Source: Escherichia sp. ESNIH1
GTDB taxonomy: Bacteria > Pseudomonadota > Gammaproteobacteria > Enterobacterales > Enterobacteriaceae
DNA: 64,000 nt
Direction: 5' to 3'
Assembly (NCBI GenBank): GCA_002918705.1
Contig: PQKR01000004.1
Span: forward strand, 248,001-312,000
The notes below the pieces were generated by a model. That model had not been told where the DNA came from. It made no database searches and saw only the letters and a list, made by a program, of their open reading frames with translations. Shown here piece by piece: positions 8,644 through 17,927 of the stretch. Made by a program: the position numbers and the translations under genes. The stretch's first letter is position 1. Each line of letters starts with the position of its first letter.

Positions 8644-8832
8644 ATTACTAATCACATTCATTTCCGATGCCCACGCTGTCATGGCTCGCAGTACAGAACT
8701 TCACATTTTGACGTTAGCGAAGCGAATCCCTTCGGCGCAAAATGCATTTTTTGTAAGTCTTCCATGATTATGTTGAATAACCTCTCAGCACCCCTCTCCG
8801 CTGCGCACGTAGCGCTGGATCTACGCACCTAG
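8644..8832 (+). CDS. YmcF/YnfQ-family small cold-shock protein with AUU start
   Basis: No ATG, GTG or TTG opens this frame, yet it encodes a 62-residue protein matching the YmcF/YnfQ family throughout: FRCPRCHGSQYRTSHFDV (about 7-24), then NPFGAKCIFCKSSMIM (about 28-43). CPRC and CIFC form a probable zinc ribbon. The ATT at 8644 is taken as start because AAAGGA (8631-8636) lies 7 nt upstream and the product T-N-H then aligns with YmcF T-Q-H, giving the same length (62). ATT at 8641 is the alternative. E. coli YmcF and YnfQ were found by proteomics as cold-induced proteins with non-AUG starts. A hairpin at 8857-8889 follows. No csp gene is adjacent, unlike E. coli. Confidence 0.85.
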   Translation: MTNHIHFRCPRCHGSQYRTSHFDVSEANPFGAKCIFCKSSMIMLNNLSAPLSAAHVALDLRT

Positions 8833-8856
8833 CGTAAACGGGGCCGTCAGGCCTGT

Positions 8857-8889
8857 GGCATAGCGCAGAGTGACAAAAAACGCTATGCC
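8857..8889. other. inverted repeat downstream of the ymcF-like gene
   Basis: GGCATAGCG and CGCTATGCC form a 9-bp stem around a 15-nt A-rich loop, 24 bp after the small gene's stop. There is no T-run, so termination is uncertain; it may be a 3'-end stabilising hairpin. Confidence 0.4.
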
Positions 8890-8976
8890 GGACAGAAAAC
8901 CCGCATCCTCCTCTCGACGTCAGGCGCTACGCTGCCTATTATGCATAGGTTTTGCTAACTCAGAGGGGGAGAAGAA

Positions 8977-9243
8977 ATGCGTACAGCGTTATGGGTAGGG
9001 TGTGCTATCTGGTTACTTTCGGCATGTAGCAGCGAGCCGGTACAGCAGGCCACGGCGGCGCATGTCGCGCCAGGGCTGAAGGCGGCTATGTCAAGCACGG
9101 GTCAAGCCAACTGCGCCATGATTGGCGGTTCGCTGTCGATTGCCCGTCAGCTGGATGGCTCCGCCACGGGCATGTGCGCACTGCCTAACGGTAAACGCTG
9201 TAGCGAGCAATCTCTTGCCACCGGCACCTGCGGCAGCTACTGA
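8977..9243 (+). CDS. ydbJ: DUF333-family lipoprotein (YdbJ-like)
   Basis: An 88-residue precursor with a lipobox LSAC (Cys17), so it should be an acylated periplasm-facing lipoprotein. The mature part carries the DUF333 core: NCAMIGGSLSIARQLDGSATGMCALPNGKRC (about 47-77), with the paired cysteines typical of the family. AGAGGGGGAGA lies just upstream of the ATG. It is convergent with hslJ, whose stop codon directly abuts its own stop, as expected for ydbJ near hslJ and ydbK in E. coli. Function is unknown. Confidence 0.75.
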   Translation: MRTALWVGCAIWLLSACSSEPVQQATAAHVAPGLKAAMSSTGQANCAMIGGSLSIARQLDGSATGMCALPNGKRCSEQSLATGTCGSY

Positions 9244-9666
9244 TTACTGCGCCGCGTCAGCCAGCTTATAGATTAGCGTTTGATCCGCCGTGGTCAGCGT
9301 CAGTTGGCTATCGGTAAGGTCTACCTGCGCGCCCTCTTTGAGCAGGGTGCCAATCACGGTATCCAGTTCGCTACGCTGCGGATCGGCACAGGCCATGCGG
9401 GTCATCACCAGCGCTTTTGCCGACAGCTCGCCGCTCGAGAGTTTCCCCTGGCCAGAGAAACGGTTGCACATGCTGCCGGAGATCGCCATTTTCTCGCCGA
9501 AGCTTAACTCGGGCGGATTCTCGCCGGGGGTAATCGCCTTGCCGTTAACGTTCTCCAGCACAAAGCGGTGTCCGGCAAGCTGCTCGCTGGTCACGGAGAC
9601 CTTTCCATCCCGCACGCAGCCCGCCAGCAGAACACACATCGCGGTTAAGGCAATAACTCTTTTCAT
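9244..9666 (-). CDS. hslJ: heat-inducible META-domain lipoprotein HslJ
   Basis: A 140-residue lipoprotein with lipobox LAGC (Cys17) and a single META domain. The domain's hallmark is FVLENVNGKAI (about 35-45) followed by ISGSMCNRFSGQGKL (about 62-76), both almost identical to E. coli HslJ. HslJ is an outer-membrane-associated protein linked to heat shock and novobiocin resistance. It lies between ydbJ (convergent, zero spacing) and ldhA (same strand, 116 bp upstream), the E. coli order. No sigma-32 promoter was assigned. Confidence 0.94.
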   Translation of the reverse strand: MKRVIALTAMCVLLAGCVRDGKVSVTSEQLAGHRFVLENVNGKAITPGENPPELSFGEKMAISGSMCNRFSGQGKLSSGELSAKALVMTRMACADPQRSELDTVIGTLLKEGAQVDLTDSQLTLTTADQTLIYKLADAAQ

Positions 9667-9744
9667 AATGACTCCCTGAAGATCCTCCGTGGTAAGTTCT
9701 ATTTTATCAGTACGGTGCGGGAAGTCTTGCGGGATAGTCTGAAA

Positions 9745-9766
9745 CTCCCCCCGCAGGCGGAGGGAG
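9745..9766 (-). terminator. probable ldhA terminator
   Basis: Read on the minus strand, CTCCCTCCGC and GCGGGGGGAG pair around a 2-nt loop and are followed by TTTC, 16 bp past the ldhA stop. The T-run is short, so strength is uncertain. Confidence 0.5.
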
Positions 9767-9782
9767 ACACGTTGAATAACGC

Positions 9783-10772
9783 TTAAACTAGCTCGTTAGG
9801 GCAGCGATCGTCATTTTCCAGCTGGCGCAGGTTCTCCAGCGTGGTCTGTGAGATGCTGATCAGCGCTTCAGCGGTTAAAAACGCCTGGTGCCCGGTAAAC
9901 AGCACATTATGGCAGGCGGAGAGGCGGCGGAAGACATCATCCTGAATAACATCGTTCGACTTATCTTCAAAGAAGAGATCGCGCTCGTTCTCGTACACGT
10001 CCATACCCAGCGCACCAATTTTCTGCGTCTTCAGCGCCTCAATGGCTGCCTGAGAGTCAATCAGCCCGCCGCGGCTGGTGTTGATGATCATCACGCCATC
10101 CTTCATCTGCGCGAAAGCGTCGCGGTTGAGAAGATGGTAATTGTCGGCGGTTAGCGGGCAGTGCAGGGTGATAACCTCGGCGTTGGCAAACAGCGTCGGC
10201 AGATCGACATACTCAACGCCCAGCTCCAGCGCGGCCGCGCTCGGGTAGGGATCGGACGCCAGCAGGCGCATACCAAAACCTTTTAAGATACGCAGGGCGG
10301 CAACGCCGATTTTTCCTGTGCCGATCACCCCGGCGGTTTTACCGTGCATGGTGAAGCCGGTCAGCCCCTCAAGGGAGAAATTAGCGTCGCGGGTACGCTG
10401 GTAGGCGCGGTGAATACGACGGTTAAGGGTCATCATCATGCCGATGGCGTGCTCGGCTACCGCTTCCGGTGAGTAGGCCGGGACGCGAACCACGCGCAGC
10501 CCCAGCTCTTTTGCCGCCTCGAGGTCGACATTGTTAAACCCGGCGCAGCGCAGGGCGATAAACTTAACCCCATGCTTTTTTAGCTCCTCCAGCACCGGAC
10601 GGCTACCGTCATCGTTAACAAAAATGCACACACCGTCGCAGCCGTGGGCCGTCTTCGCCGTTTTTTCCGTCAACAGGAAGTCAAAGAATTCAAGGTCGTA
10701 TTGATAGCTCTCGTTAACCTGCTGCAAGTACTTTTTATCGTACTGCTTGGTGCTGTATACCGCGAGTTTCAT
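9783..10772 (-). CDS. ldhA: fermentative D-lactate dehydrogenase
   Basis: A 329-residue NAD-dependent D-2-hydroxyacid dehydrogenase, the same length as E. coli LdhA (MKLAVYSTKQYDKKYLQQVN at the start). It reduces pyruvate to D-lactate in the cytoplasm. The Rossmann glycine motif GVIGTGKIG is near residues 147-155; the catalytic Arg lies in NTSRGGLID (about 231-239), the Glu near DVYENERD (about 260-267), and the His in TGHQAFLT (about 294-301). It neighbours nifJ across hslJ/ydbJ, so two pyruvate-consuming enzymes lie close together. It is divergent from zinT. Confidence 0.97.
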   Translation of the reverse strand: MKLAVYSTKQYDKKYLQQVNESYQYDLEFFDFLLTEKTAKTAHGCDGVCIFVNDDGSRPVLEELKKHGVKFIALRCAGFNNVDLEAAKELGLRVVRVPAYSPEAVAEHAIGMMMTLNRRIHRAYQRTRDANFSLEGLTGFTMHGKTAGVIGTGKIGVAALRILKGFGMRLLASDPYPSAAALELGVEYVDLPTLFANAEVITLHCPLTADNYHLLNRDAFAQMKDGVMIINTSRGGLIDSQAAIEALKTQKIGALGMDVYENERDLFFEDKSNDVIQDDVFRRLSACHNVLFTGHQAFLTAEALISISQTTLENLRQLENDDRCPNELV

Positions 10773-10848
10773 AAGCTTTTCTCCAGTGATTTAGGAGTAA
10801 TTATAGCCAGTTACGTTAGGTCTTAACATAAGAATTGATGTAGATTAC

Positions 10849-10861
10849 GTTATAATATAAC
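10849..10861. promoter_or_regulatory. Zur box upstream of zinT
   Basis: GTTATAATATAAC is the core of the known enterobacterial Zur palindrome. It sits 35 bp before the zinT start and overlaps a likely -10 region (TATAAT at 10851-10856), placing zinT under zinc repression. Confidence 0.85.
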
Positions 10862-10895
10862 ATCACCTATCTTGACATGGACTGAGGGTAAAATT

Positions 10896-11546
10896 TTGGC
10901 TAACCATTTTGGAAAATTTGCAGTAGCTCTGGGAGCGTTATTGATGGGGGGAGAGGCGCTGGCGCATGGTCACCACGCGCACGGTAAACCGCTGACGGCG
11001 CTGGAGCAAAAAGCTGCCGAAGGTGAGTTCGATGATAAAGACGTTAAAGCGCGCGATCTAAGCGACTGGGACGGCATGTGGCAATCTATCTATCCCTACC
11101 TGCTTAGCGGCGACCTCGATCCTGTTTTCAAAAAGAAGGCTGAGAAAGAGAAGGGTAAAACCGCCGAGGAGATCAAAGCGTACTACCGTAAGGGGTACAT
11201 CACGAATGTCGATACGCTGGGTATTGAGAACGGCGTGATGGAGTTTCATACCGGAGACAAGGTGAGCAGCTGTAAGTATGAATCGGCGGGCTATAAGATC
11301 CTCACCTACGCCTCGGGTAAAAAAGGCGTGCGCTATCTGTTTGAGTGTAAAGATGCCAGCAGCAGCGCGCCAAAGTTCGTGCAGTTCAGCGATCACACTA
11401 TTGCTCCGCGCAAGTCAGCGCATTTCCATATCTTTATGGGCAACACCTCTCAGGAGGCGCTGCTGAAGGAGATGGATAACTGGCCGACCTACTATCCGTA
11501 TCAGCTCAGCAAGGAGCAGGTAGTCGACGAGATGCTCCATCACTAA
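10896..11546 (+). CDS. zinT: periplasmic zinc-binding protein ZinT
   Basis: A 216-residue precursor from a TTG start, equal in length to E. coli ZinT (YodA). TTG at 10896 is chosen because GAGGG (10884-10888) is 7 nt upstream and the N-terminus [13 protein letters not shown] aligns with the E. coli signal peptide; no ATG exists near. The mature protein has a histidine-rich start (HGHHAHG), the [15 protein letters not shown] region, and SAHFHIFMG near 180 that carries zinc ligands. ZinT delivers zinc to ZnuABC under starvation and also binds cadmium. The upstream Zur box fits. In E. coli zinT is elsewhere, so the position is a local rearrangement. Confidence 0.95.
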   Translation: MANHFGKFAVALGALLMGGEALAHGHHAHGKPLTALEQKAAEGEFDDKDVKARDLSDWDGMWQSIYPYLLSGDLDPVFKKKAEKEKGKTAEEIKAYYRKGYITNVDTLGIENGVMEFHTGDKVSSCKYESAGYKILTYASGKKGVRYLFECKDASSSAPKFVQFSDHTIAPRKSAHFHIFMGNTSQEALLKEMDNWPTYYPYQLSKEQVVDEMLHH

Positions 11547-11635
11547 AAGTAAGGGGCGGCAGTAGTATGTAATCAACAGCTTAACGTGGCACAATGGCGT
11601 CAGTATGGGTTACTTTTCGGGATGCTGACTTGCCC

Positions 11636-14269
11636 ATGAGGGGTAAATACAAAGCCGCCATTGCGCTTCTCCTGCTGTTAATACTGCTGCCGCTGACGCT
11701 GCTGCTTACGCTTGCCCAGTGGCTGCCGGGACTTGCGGGTATCTGGCTGCCTGCAGGTACCCGTATCATGCTGGAGGCCAGCCCGCGCCTGACCCGACAC
11801 GCCCTGCAAATCCCCGACCTGCGTTATCTGGTAGGCGATTGCCCGCTGGCCTGGATCCAAAACGCAGAGATCACCCATCCCAGCCGCTGGCAGCTGACAA
11901 TTGACTCGCTCGATCTCAATCAAGCTTGCCTGGAAAAACTCCCCGACACCGAATCCTCTGCCGCCGCGCCGCGCACTCTGGCCGAATGGCAGGCCATGCT
12001 GCCCTACGCATGGGTCACTGTAAATCGAGTGACAGTGTCACCTTTCCAGGCCTGGGAGGGGACCTTATCTCTCTCATTAACGCCAAAGGTGCAACAGCTG
12101 CGCTATCACGGCGACCGGCTTACGCTTGCTGGAACGCTGCGCGGGCAGGCGTTAACGGTTAACGAGCTGGCGCTCTCCCTGCTTGATGGGCAACCGCCGA
12201 TCGCGCTGTCGGGAGAGTTTACGCTGCCGCGTCTGCCCGCCGGTGCGCCAGTGAACGGGCGGGCCACCGCGACGCTTAGCCTGCCGCAGGTACCGTCCGG
12301 GGTCGATGCCGAAGTAGAGTGGCGGGATAACGCGGGCCAGCTGATCGTTATGGCACGGGATAACCCGGATCCGCTTCTCGATCTGCCGTGGCAGGTGACC
12401 CGACAGCAGCTAACGATCAGCGATGGCCGCTGGCAGTGGCCGTATCAGGCGGGCGTGCCGCTGAGCGGTCGCATTGGAGTGCGGGTGAAAAACTGGCAGC
12501 AGGGGCTGGAAAAGAGTGAAATTAGCGGTCGGCTGAACGTGTTAACCCAGGGGCAGGCCGGCAAGGGCAACGCGGTGCTGAGCTTTGGACCTGGACGCTT
12601 GAGCACTAAAGAGAGCGCGATGCCGCTCCAGCTCACCGGCGAGGCAAAGCAGGGGGATCTGATCTTCTACGCGGTGCTGCCTGCCCAGCTAACTGGGTCC
12701 CTGGCCGAACCGCAGCTGCGTTTTTCCCCCGGCGCGCTGCTGCGCTCCCGAGGGCGAGTCATTGATTCCTTGAATATCGATGAGATCCGCTGGCCGTTGG
12801 CGGGCGTCACGCTGACCCGGCAGGGCGTGGACGGGCGGCTACAGGCGATCCTGCGAGCCCACGAGGCGCAGCTGGGAGATTTTGTTCTGCATCTCGATGG
12901 CCGGGCGCAGGATTTTTTGCCGGATAACGGACTGTGGCAGTGGGCCTACTGGGGAGAGGGCAATTTTACGCCGATGCAGGCGCGCTGGGACGTCAGGGGC
13001 CGGGGCGAGTGGCGCAACAGCGATATCAACCTGACGGATCTCTCTACCGGTTTCGATAAGTTACAGTACGGCAGTTTGCAGGTACGCCAGCCCCGGCTGG
13101 TGCTTGACGCGCCGATTCGCTGGTCGCGGGATCCGCAGCATCCACACTTTAGCGGGGCGCTGTCGCTGGACGCGCAGGAGACCGCTATTAACGGTGGTGG
13201 CGGGCTGCCGCCCTCGACGCTTAAGTTCAGCGTTGAGGGTAGCGATCCGACGCTGTTTCAGTTTAAGGGCGATCTCCATGCGGCAGCGATCGGACCGGTA
13301 CGGGTCAACGGGCGCTGGGACGGGGAGCGCCTGCGGGGCCTGGCCTGGTGGCCTCGCCAGCCGCTAAGCGTTTTTCAGCCACTGGTGCCGCCTGACTGGA
13401 AGATGGATCTGCGCGACGGCGAACTCTACGCCCAGGTTGCTTTCTCCGCCGCGGCGGATCAGGGATTTGAAGCGGGTGGACACGGGGTGATCCGTCAGGG
13501 CAGCGCCTGGTTGCCCGATAATAAGTTCAACGGCGTCGACTTTATCTTACCTTTCCGCTTTAGCGAGACAGGCTGGCAGTTTGGCACGCGCGGGCCTGTG
13601 TCGCTGCGCATTGCCAAGATCAGCAATCAGGTTACCGCCCGCAACTTCACCGCCAATCTGCAGGGCGCATATCCGTGGCGCGAGGATAATCCGCTGCTGC
13701 TTAGCGACGTCAGCGTCGATCTGCTGGGTGGCAAAGTGACCATGCAGCAGCTGCGAATGCCCCAGCACGATGCGGCCCTGCTGCGCCTGCAAAATATCTC
13801 CTCAAGCGAATTGATCACTGCCCTGCATCCGAAGCAGATTGCGCTCTCGGGGCCGATCAACGGCGCGCTGCCGCTGTGGCTGGAGCATGAGAAGTGGCTG
13901 ATTAAAGATGGCTGGCTTAACAGTCCCGCTGCGCTGACGCTGCGTCTTGATAACGATACTGCCGACGCGCTGGCGAAGAAGAATATCGCGGCGGGGGCGG
14001 CTATTAACTGGCTGCGCTATATGGAGATCTCGCGATCCTGGACCACGCTCAACCTGGATAACCAGGGGGAGCTGACGCTTCAGGCCACGCTGCACGGCAC
14101 CAGCTACGTTGAGGGGAAGCGCAACACCGTGGATCTCAACTACCATCATGAAGAAAACGTATTCACCCTGTGGCGCAGCCTGCGCTATGGCGACAACGTA
14201 GAGACACGGCTTGAACAGCATGCGGCGCTGCCGGGCTGTTCGCCCGATCGGGGATGTAAGGAAAAATAA
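11636..14269 (+). CDS. ydbH: YdbH, AsmA-like intermembrane bridge protein
   Basis: An 877-residue protein with one N-terminal transmembrane anchor (about 5-30) and a long periplasmic beta-rich body, collinear with E. coli YdbH. YdbH is an inner-membrane AsmA-like protein that, with TamB and YhdP, moves phospholipids to the outer membrane. The ATG at 11636 (RGKYKAAIALLLLL) matches the E. coli start; the in-frame start at 11594 would add 14 residues and neither has a strong ribosome-binding site. It overlaps ynbE by the stop/start TAATG. The operon partner ydbL is missing (see ynbE). Confidence 0.93.
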   Translation: MRGKYKAAIALLLLLILLPLTLLLTLAQWLPGLAGIWLPAGTRIMLEASPRLTRHALQIPDLRYLVGDCPLAWIQNAEITHPSRWQLTIDSLDLNQACLEKLPDTESSAAAPRTLAEWQAMLPYAWVTVNRVTVSPFQAWEGTLSLSLTPKVQQLRYHGDRLTLAGTLRGQALTVNELALSLLDGQPPIALSGEFTLPRLPAGAPVNGRATATLSLPQVPSGVDAEVEWRDNAGQLIVMARDNPDPLLDLPWQVTRQQLTISDGRWQWPYQAGVPLSGRIGVRVKNWQQGLEKSEISGRLNVLTQGQAGKGNAVLSFGPGRLSTKESAMPLQLTGEAKQGDLIFYAVLPAQLTGSLAEPQLRFSPGALLRSRGRVIDSLNIDEIRWPLAGVTLTRQGVDGRLQAILRAHEAQLGDFVLHLDGRAQDFLPDNGLWQWAYWGEGNFTPMQARWDVRGRGEWRNSDINLTDLSTGFDKLQYGSLQVRQPRLVLDAPIRWSRDPQHPHFSGALSLDAQETAINGGGGLPPSTLKFSVEGSDPTLFQFKGDLHAAAIGPVRVNGRWDGERLRGLAWWPRQPLSVFQPLVPPDWKMDLRDGELYAQVAFSAAADQGFEAGGHGVIRQGSAWLPDNKFNGVDFILPFRFSETGWQFGTRGPVSLRIAKISNQVTARNFTANLQGAYPWREDNPLLLSDVSVDLLGGKVTMQQLRMPQHDAALLRLQNISSSELITALHPKQIALSGPINGALPLWLEHEKWLIKDGWLNSPAALTLRLDNDTADALAKKNIAAGAAINWLRYMEISRSWTTLNLDNQGELTLQATLHGTSYVEGKRNTVDLNYHHEENVFTLWRSLRYGDNVETRLEQHAALPGCSPDRGCKEK

Positions 14270-14451
14270 TGAGAACCCTCAATGCCTCTGTAGGCCTGCT
14301 GCTTCTGCTGATGCTGAACGGCTGCACGCCGCGCATCGAGGTGGCGGCCCCAAAGGAGCCGATCACCATCAATATGAACGTAAAGATCGAGCATGATATC
14401 AACATCAAAGCGGACAAAGAGGTGGAGGCCCTGCTGAAAGAGCAGAAGTAG
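14269..14451 (+). CDS. ynbE: YnbE, outer-membrane lipoprotein partner of YdbH
   Basis: A 60-residue precursor with lipobox LNGC (Cys19), then TPRIEVAAPKEPITINMNVK, which is identical to E. coli YnbE. YnbE sits in the outer membrane and extends YdbH by beta-strand addition to complete the intermembrane bridge. Translation is coupled to ydbH (TAATG overlap). In E. coli ydbL, a periplasmic chaperone that limits YnbE self-assembly, follows directly. Here only 15 bp separate the ynbE stop from the stop of a convergent LysR gene, so ydbL is absent from the locus. Confidence 0.93.
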   Translation: MRTLNASVGLLLLLMLNGCTPRIEVAAPKEPITINMNVKIEHDINIKADKEVEALLKEQK

Positions 14452-14466
14452 CGGGCCCAAACGTCT

Positions 14467-15360
14467 CTATTTTCCTGTATAGCGCACAGCGTTAACAAAG
14501 GCGGCAAAAGCGGGCGAGGTATCGCTGCGGTTAGGGTAGTAGAGGTGAAACCCGGAAAAGTAGGGGCACCAGTCGACCAGAACCTCCTGCAGCTGCCCGC
14601 TTTCAATATAGGGCTGCGCCATAAAATCGGGCAGGCAGGCCAGGCCTATCCCATCCAGCGCACCGTTAAGAATATGGATATTGCTGTTAACCGTCAGCTG
14701 ACCGTTGACCTTAACGCTCATGCTGCGGCCCGCTTTCTCAAACTCCCAGGCGTATACGCTCCCGCCGATGGAGTGGCGGATATTGATACACTGATGCTGG
14801 GTCAGCTCTTGCGGATGAACGGGCACGGGATGCTCGGCAAAATAGGCGGGGGCGGCGACCACCGAGAGACGCCAGTCGGGGCCGAGCCGGACGGCGATCA
14901 TATCCTGGCTGATGGACTCACCCAGCCGGATCCCGGCATCAAAGCGCTGCTCAACAATATTGGTAAACCCGTAGTCGATAGCGATTTCAACGTTAATATC
15001 GGGGTAGGCTTTGAAAAAGGCGGGCAGCGCCGGGCGGAGAAGTTGTTCAGCAGCATCATCCGAGCAGGTTATCCTGATCGTTCCCGCGGGTTTGTCCCGC
15101 AGCTCGCCAATCTTATCAATTTCAGCGTTGATCTGCTCAAACAGCGGCCCTACCGACTGCATCAGCCGCTCTCCCGCCTCGGTGGGAGAAACGTTACGGG
15201 TGGTTCGCGTCAGTAGCCTCACCCCCAGGCGCGCTTCCAGGTTGCGCAGGGTGTGGCTCAGGGCCGACGGGCTGACGCGGAGGCGCGCCGCTGCCCGGGT
15301 AAAGCTCTTCTCTTTGGCCACCGCCAGGAAGGCCTGGATGTCATTCATCGTAGTATCCAT
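14467..15360 (-). CDS. LysR-family regulator, probably of the adjacent MFS gene
   Basis: A 297-residue LysR protein: N-terminal helix-turn-helix (KSFTRAAARLRVSPSALSHTLRNL, about 18-41), the RTTRNVSPTEAGERL linker of the CrgA-like subgroup, and a C-terminal effector domain. It is divergent from an MFS exporter at 15465 with about 100 bp between starts, so it most likely controls that gene. Its 3' end occupies the place where ydbL lies in E. coli, which suggests that arrival of this regulator/transporter pair replaced ydbL. A second ATG four codons in (15348) is an alternative start. Confidence 0.88.
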   Translation of the reverse strand: MDTTMNDIQAFLAVAKEKSFTRAAARLRVSPSALSHTLRNLEARLGVRLLTRTTRNVSPTEAGERLMQSVGPLFEQINAEIDKIGELRDKPAGTIRITCSDDAAEQLLRPALPAFFKAYPDINVEIAIDYGFTNIVEQRFDAGIRLGESISQDMIAVRLGPDWRLSVVAAPAYFAEHPVPVHPQELTQHQCINIRHSIGGSVYAWEFEKAGRSMSVKVNGQLTVNSNIHILNGALDGIGLACLPDFMAQPYIESGQLQEVLVDWCPYFSGFHLYYPNRSDTSPAFAAFVNAVRYTGK

Positions 15361-15464
15361 CGTTATTGCTGAGCATAATTCACAAGTACATAAAAATTAC
15401 CCTATCTAATTAAAAGACACTAGCTGATTTAGGATCGCTATCTCATTCAACGCAGGAAATGAAT

Positions 15465-16733
15465 ATGATCCATCAGCAGCAAAATCATGCTCACACGCCG
15501 CCCACGTGGGGCGCTATCTTCTCTATGGCACTGGGTGTGGTCGTCCTGATTGCATCCGAGTTTATGCCGGTAAGCCTGCTTACCCCTATCGCCCATGATC
15601 TCACGCTAAGTCAGGGCCAGGCGGGGCAGGCGATCTCCGTCTCGGGACTGTTTGCCGTACTGACCAGCTTGCTCAATACCCCTCTCACCGGGCACCTTGA
15701 CCGCAAAAAAATCCTGCTGGCGTTCACGCTGCTGCTGACGGTTTCGGGACTGATGGTGACGTTTGCTATTAACGGCATCATGTTTATGGCTGGCCGGGCG
15801 CTGTTGGGTGTAGCGATCGGTGGGTTCTGGTCTATGTCGACCGCCACCGTGATGCGGCTGGTTCCGACCTACGCTGTTGCTAAGGGGCTGGCGTTAATTA
15901 ACGGCGGAAACGCGCTGGCGGCGACGGTGGCTGCACCGCTGGGGAGTTTCCTTGGCCAATATATTGGCTGGCGCGGCTCCTTTTTTGTGGTGGTACCGCT
16001 GGCGGTGATGGCGTTTATCTGGCAGTGGCGGAGTATTCCTTCGATGCCGGGCAATAAAAAGCAGGCAGGCTCCGCGAATCCTTTTGTGCTGCTGCGTGTA
16101 CCGCAGGTGGCCCTCGGCATGACCGGGATCGTATTTCTGTTTATGGGACAGTTTGCGATCTTTACCTATCTCCGTCCTTTCCTTGAGGAGATCACCCAGG
16201 TTTCAGTGACGCAGCTGTCGCTGACGCTGCTGGCGCTAGGCCTGTTTGGCCTGCTGGGCACCTGGGCAATCGGGCATCTGCTGCAGACCCGCCTGTACGC
16301 CTGGCTGATATCGATTCCGCTAATGATGGCGCTGTTGGCAGGATTGCTGATCGTACTGGGAAGCACGTTTCCGGCAGCGGTAACGCTACTTGCGCTCTGG
16401 GGGCTGATTGCCACGCCAGCACCGGTAGCATGGGGGTTATGGTTGAGCCGCGCCGTGCCGGACAACGCAGAGGCGGGTGGAGGATTGATGGTGGCGGTCA
16501 TCCAGCTGGCAATAACCCTTGGCGCAGGCATTGGCGGCATGCTGTTTGACGCCGTTGGCTGGTGGAGTCCGTTTGCCTTCGGCCTGCTGCTGCTGCTCGG
16601 TTCGGCGATTGCCGCATGGCTGGCATACCGGGAGTGGAAAGGGCGCATTGAGGTCAAACCCGATGTGGCTGTTGCGGGGATTGCTCCCCGCATGAAAGCT
16701 ACTTCTTCGATTCGTAAGCGAGAACAGCTTTAA
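15465..16733 (+). CDS. MFS drug/purine efflux transporter, NepI/DHA1-like
   Basis: A 422-residue, 12-helix major facilitator. Helix 1 is [20 protein letters not shown]; the segment [12 protein letters not shown] (about 77-88) is the MFS loop 2-3 motif, and [23 protein letters not shown] (about 108-130) is the motif shared with NepI and related DHA1 exporters. The C-terminal cytoplasmic tail is longer than in NepI. The start at 15465 is preferred to 15459 because AGGAA is only correctly spaced for it. The exported compound is unknown. Its last 35 bp overlap the 3' end of a hok-type gene on the other strand. Confidence 0.85.
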   Translation: MIHQQQNHAHTPPTWGAIFSMALGVVVLIASEFMPVSLLTPIAHDLTLSQGQAGQAISVSGLFAVLTSLLNTPLTGHLDRKKILLAFTLLLTVSGLMVTFAINGIMFMAGRALLGVAIGGFWSMSTATVMRLVPTYAVAKGLALINGGNALAATVAAPLGSFLGQYIGWRGSFFVVVPLAVMAFIWQWRSIPSMPGNKKQAGSANPFVLLRVPQVALGMTGIVFLFMGQFAIFTYLRPFLEEITQVSVTQLSLTLLALGLFGLLGTWAIGHLLQTRLYAWLISIPLMMALLAGLLIVLGSTFPAAVTLLALWGLIATPAPVAWGLWLSRAVPDNAEAGGGLMVAVIQLAITLGAGIGGMLFDAVGWWSPFAFGLLLLLGSAIAAWLAYREWKGRIEVKPDVAVAGIAPRMKATSSIRKREQL

Positions 16734-16851
16734 ACTCCATACTACGCTGCTTAAAGCTCAGCTCACAGAGCGAGCCGCGCACCATCAGCGTAAATCCCAG
16801 TGCCGTACCGCATAGCACCATGATTGCCACAAGGGCATATTTCGTCGGCAT
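16699..16851 (-). CDS. hokE: Hok/Gef-family type I toxin (HokE-like)
   Basis: A 50-residue toxin with one membrane-spanning segment ([20 protein letters not shown], about 4-23) followed by the family signature [23 protein letters not shown] (about 24-46). It is almost collinear with E. coli HokE, also 50 residues. Hok peptides depolarise the inner membrane when translated. The ATG at 16851 has GGAGG 7 nt upstream; longer in-frame starts would be leader sequence. Translation should be repressed by the antisense Sok-type RNA on the other strand (16865-16951). The gene overlaps the MFS 3' end convergently. The symbol is by similarity, not by locus. Confidence 0.85.
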   Translation of the reverse strand: MPTKYALVAIMVLCGTALGFTLMVRGSLCELSFKQRSMEFKAVLAYESKK

Positions 16852-16864
16852 GTTATTGCCTCCA

Positions 16865-16951
16865 TGCAAAGAAGGGGCTAACATCCAAATTGTTGGGTTT
16901 GGTCGTTAGCCTCAGGTTGATAGAAATATCGCCTGGGGCTTTCAACTTTTT
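16865..16951 (+). ncRNA. candidate Sok antisense RNA for the hok gene
   Basis: Sok RNAs are transcribed opposite the leader of hok mRNA. On the plus strand, just upstream of the hok start, AGCCTCAGG (16908-16916) and CCTGGGGCT (16932-16940) form a 9-bp stem followed by TTTCAACTTTTT. This is the shape and position of a Sok terminator. The 5' end is not determinable by eye; 16865 is an estimate from usual Sok length (60-90 nt). Confidence 0.6.
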
Positions 16952-17119
16952 GGACTCCCAACATGCCTGAAGCCGCAAAAAGCCTCAAGCACCCAACGGC
17001 ATTCTAACGGCGGGTGGCGCAGTCGGTATAACAGCGTAAGGGATTTGCGGCGCGGCTCGGAATAAAGAGAGCAGGAAGGGCAGAGAAGCCCCCTCTGCCG
17101 CAGCAGAAGGGGAAAATGC

Positions 17120-17776
<657 letters not shown>

Positions 17777-17927
17777 TCACTTTATTCACAAATCAGCGGC
17801 TTGAATAGCGCAATATATCGAAGCCTACATTCGAATTTTTTGAATAAGTCAAAGCAAGAGCGGATGTGGTACTCTACACACAACGTAAAAGCGAGATTCT
17901 TCCGGCAGCCTATTGCCCGATAACACT

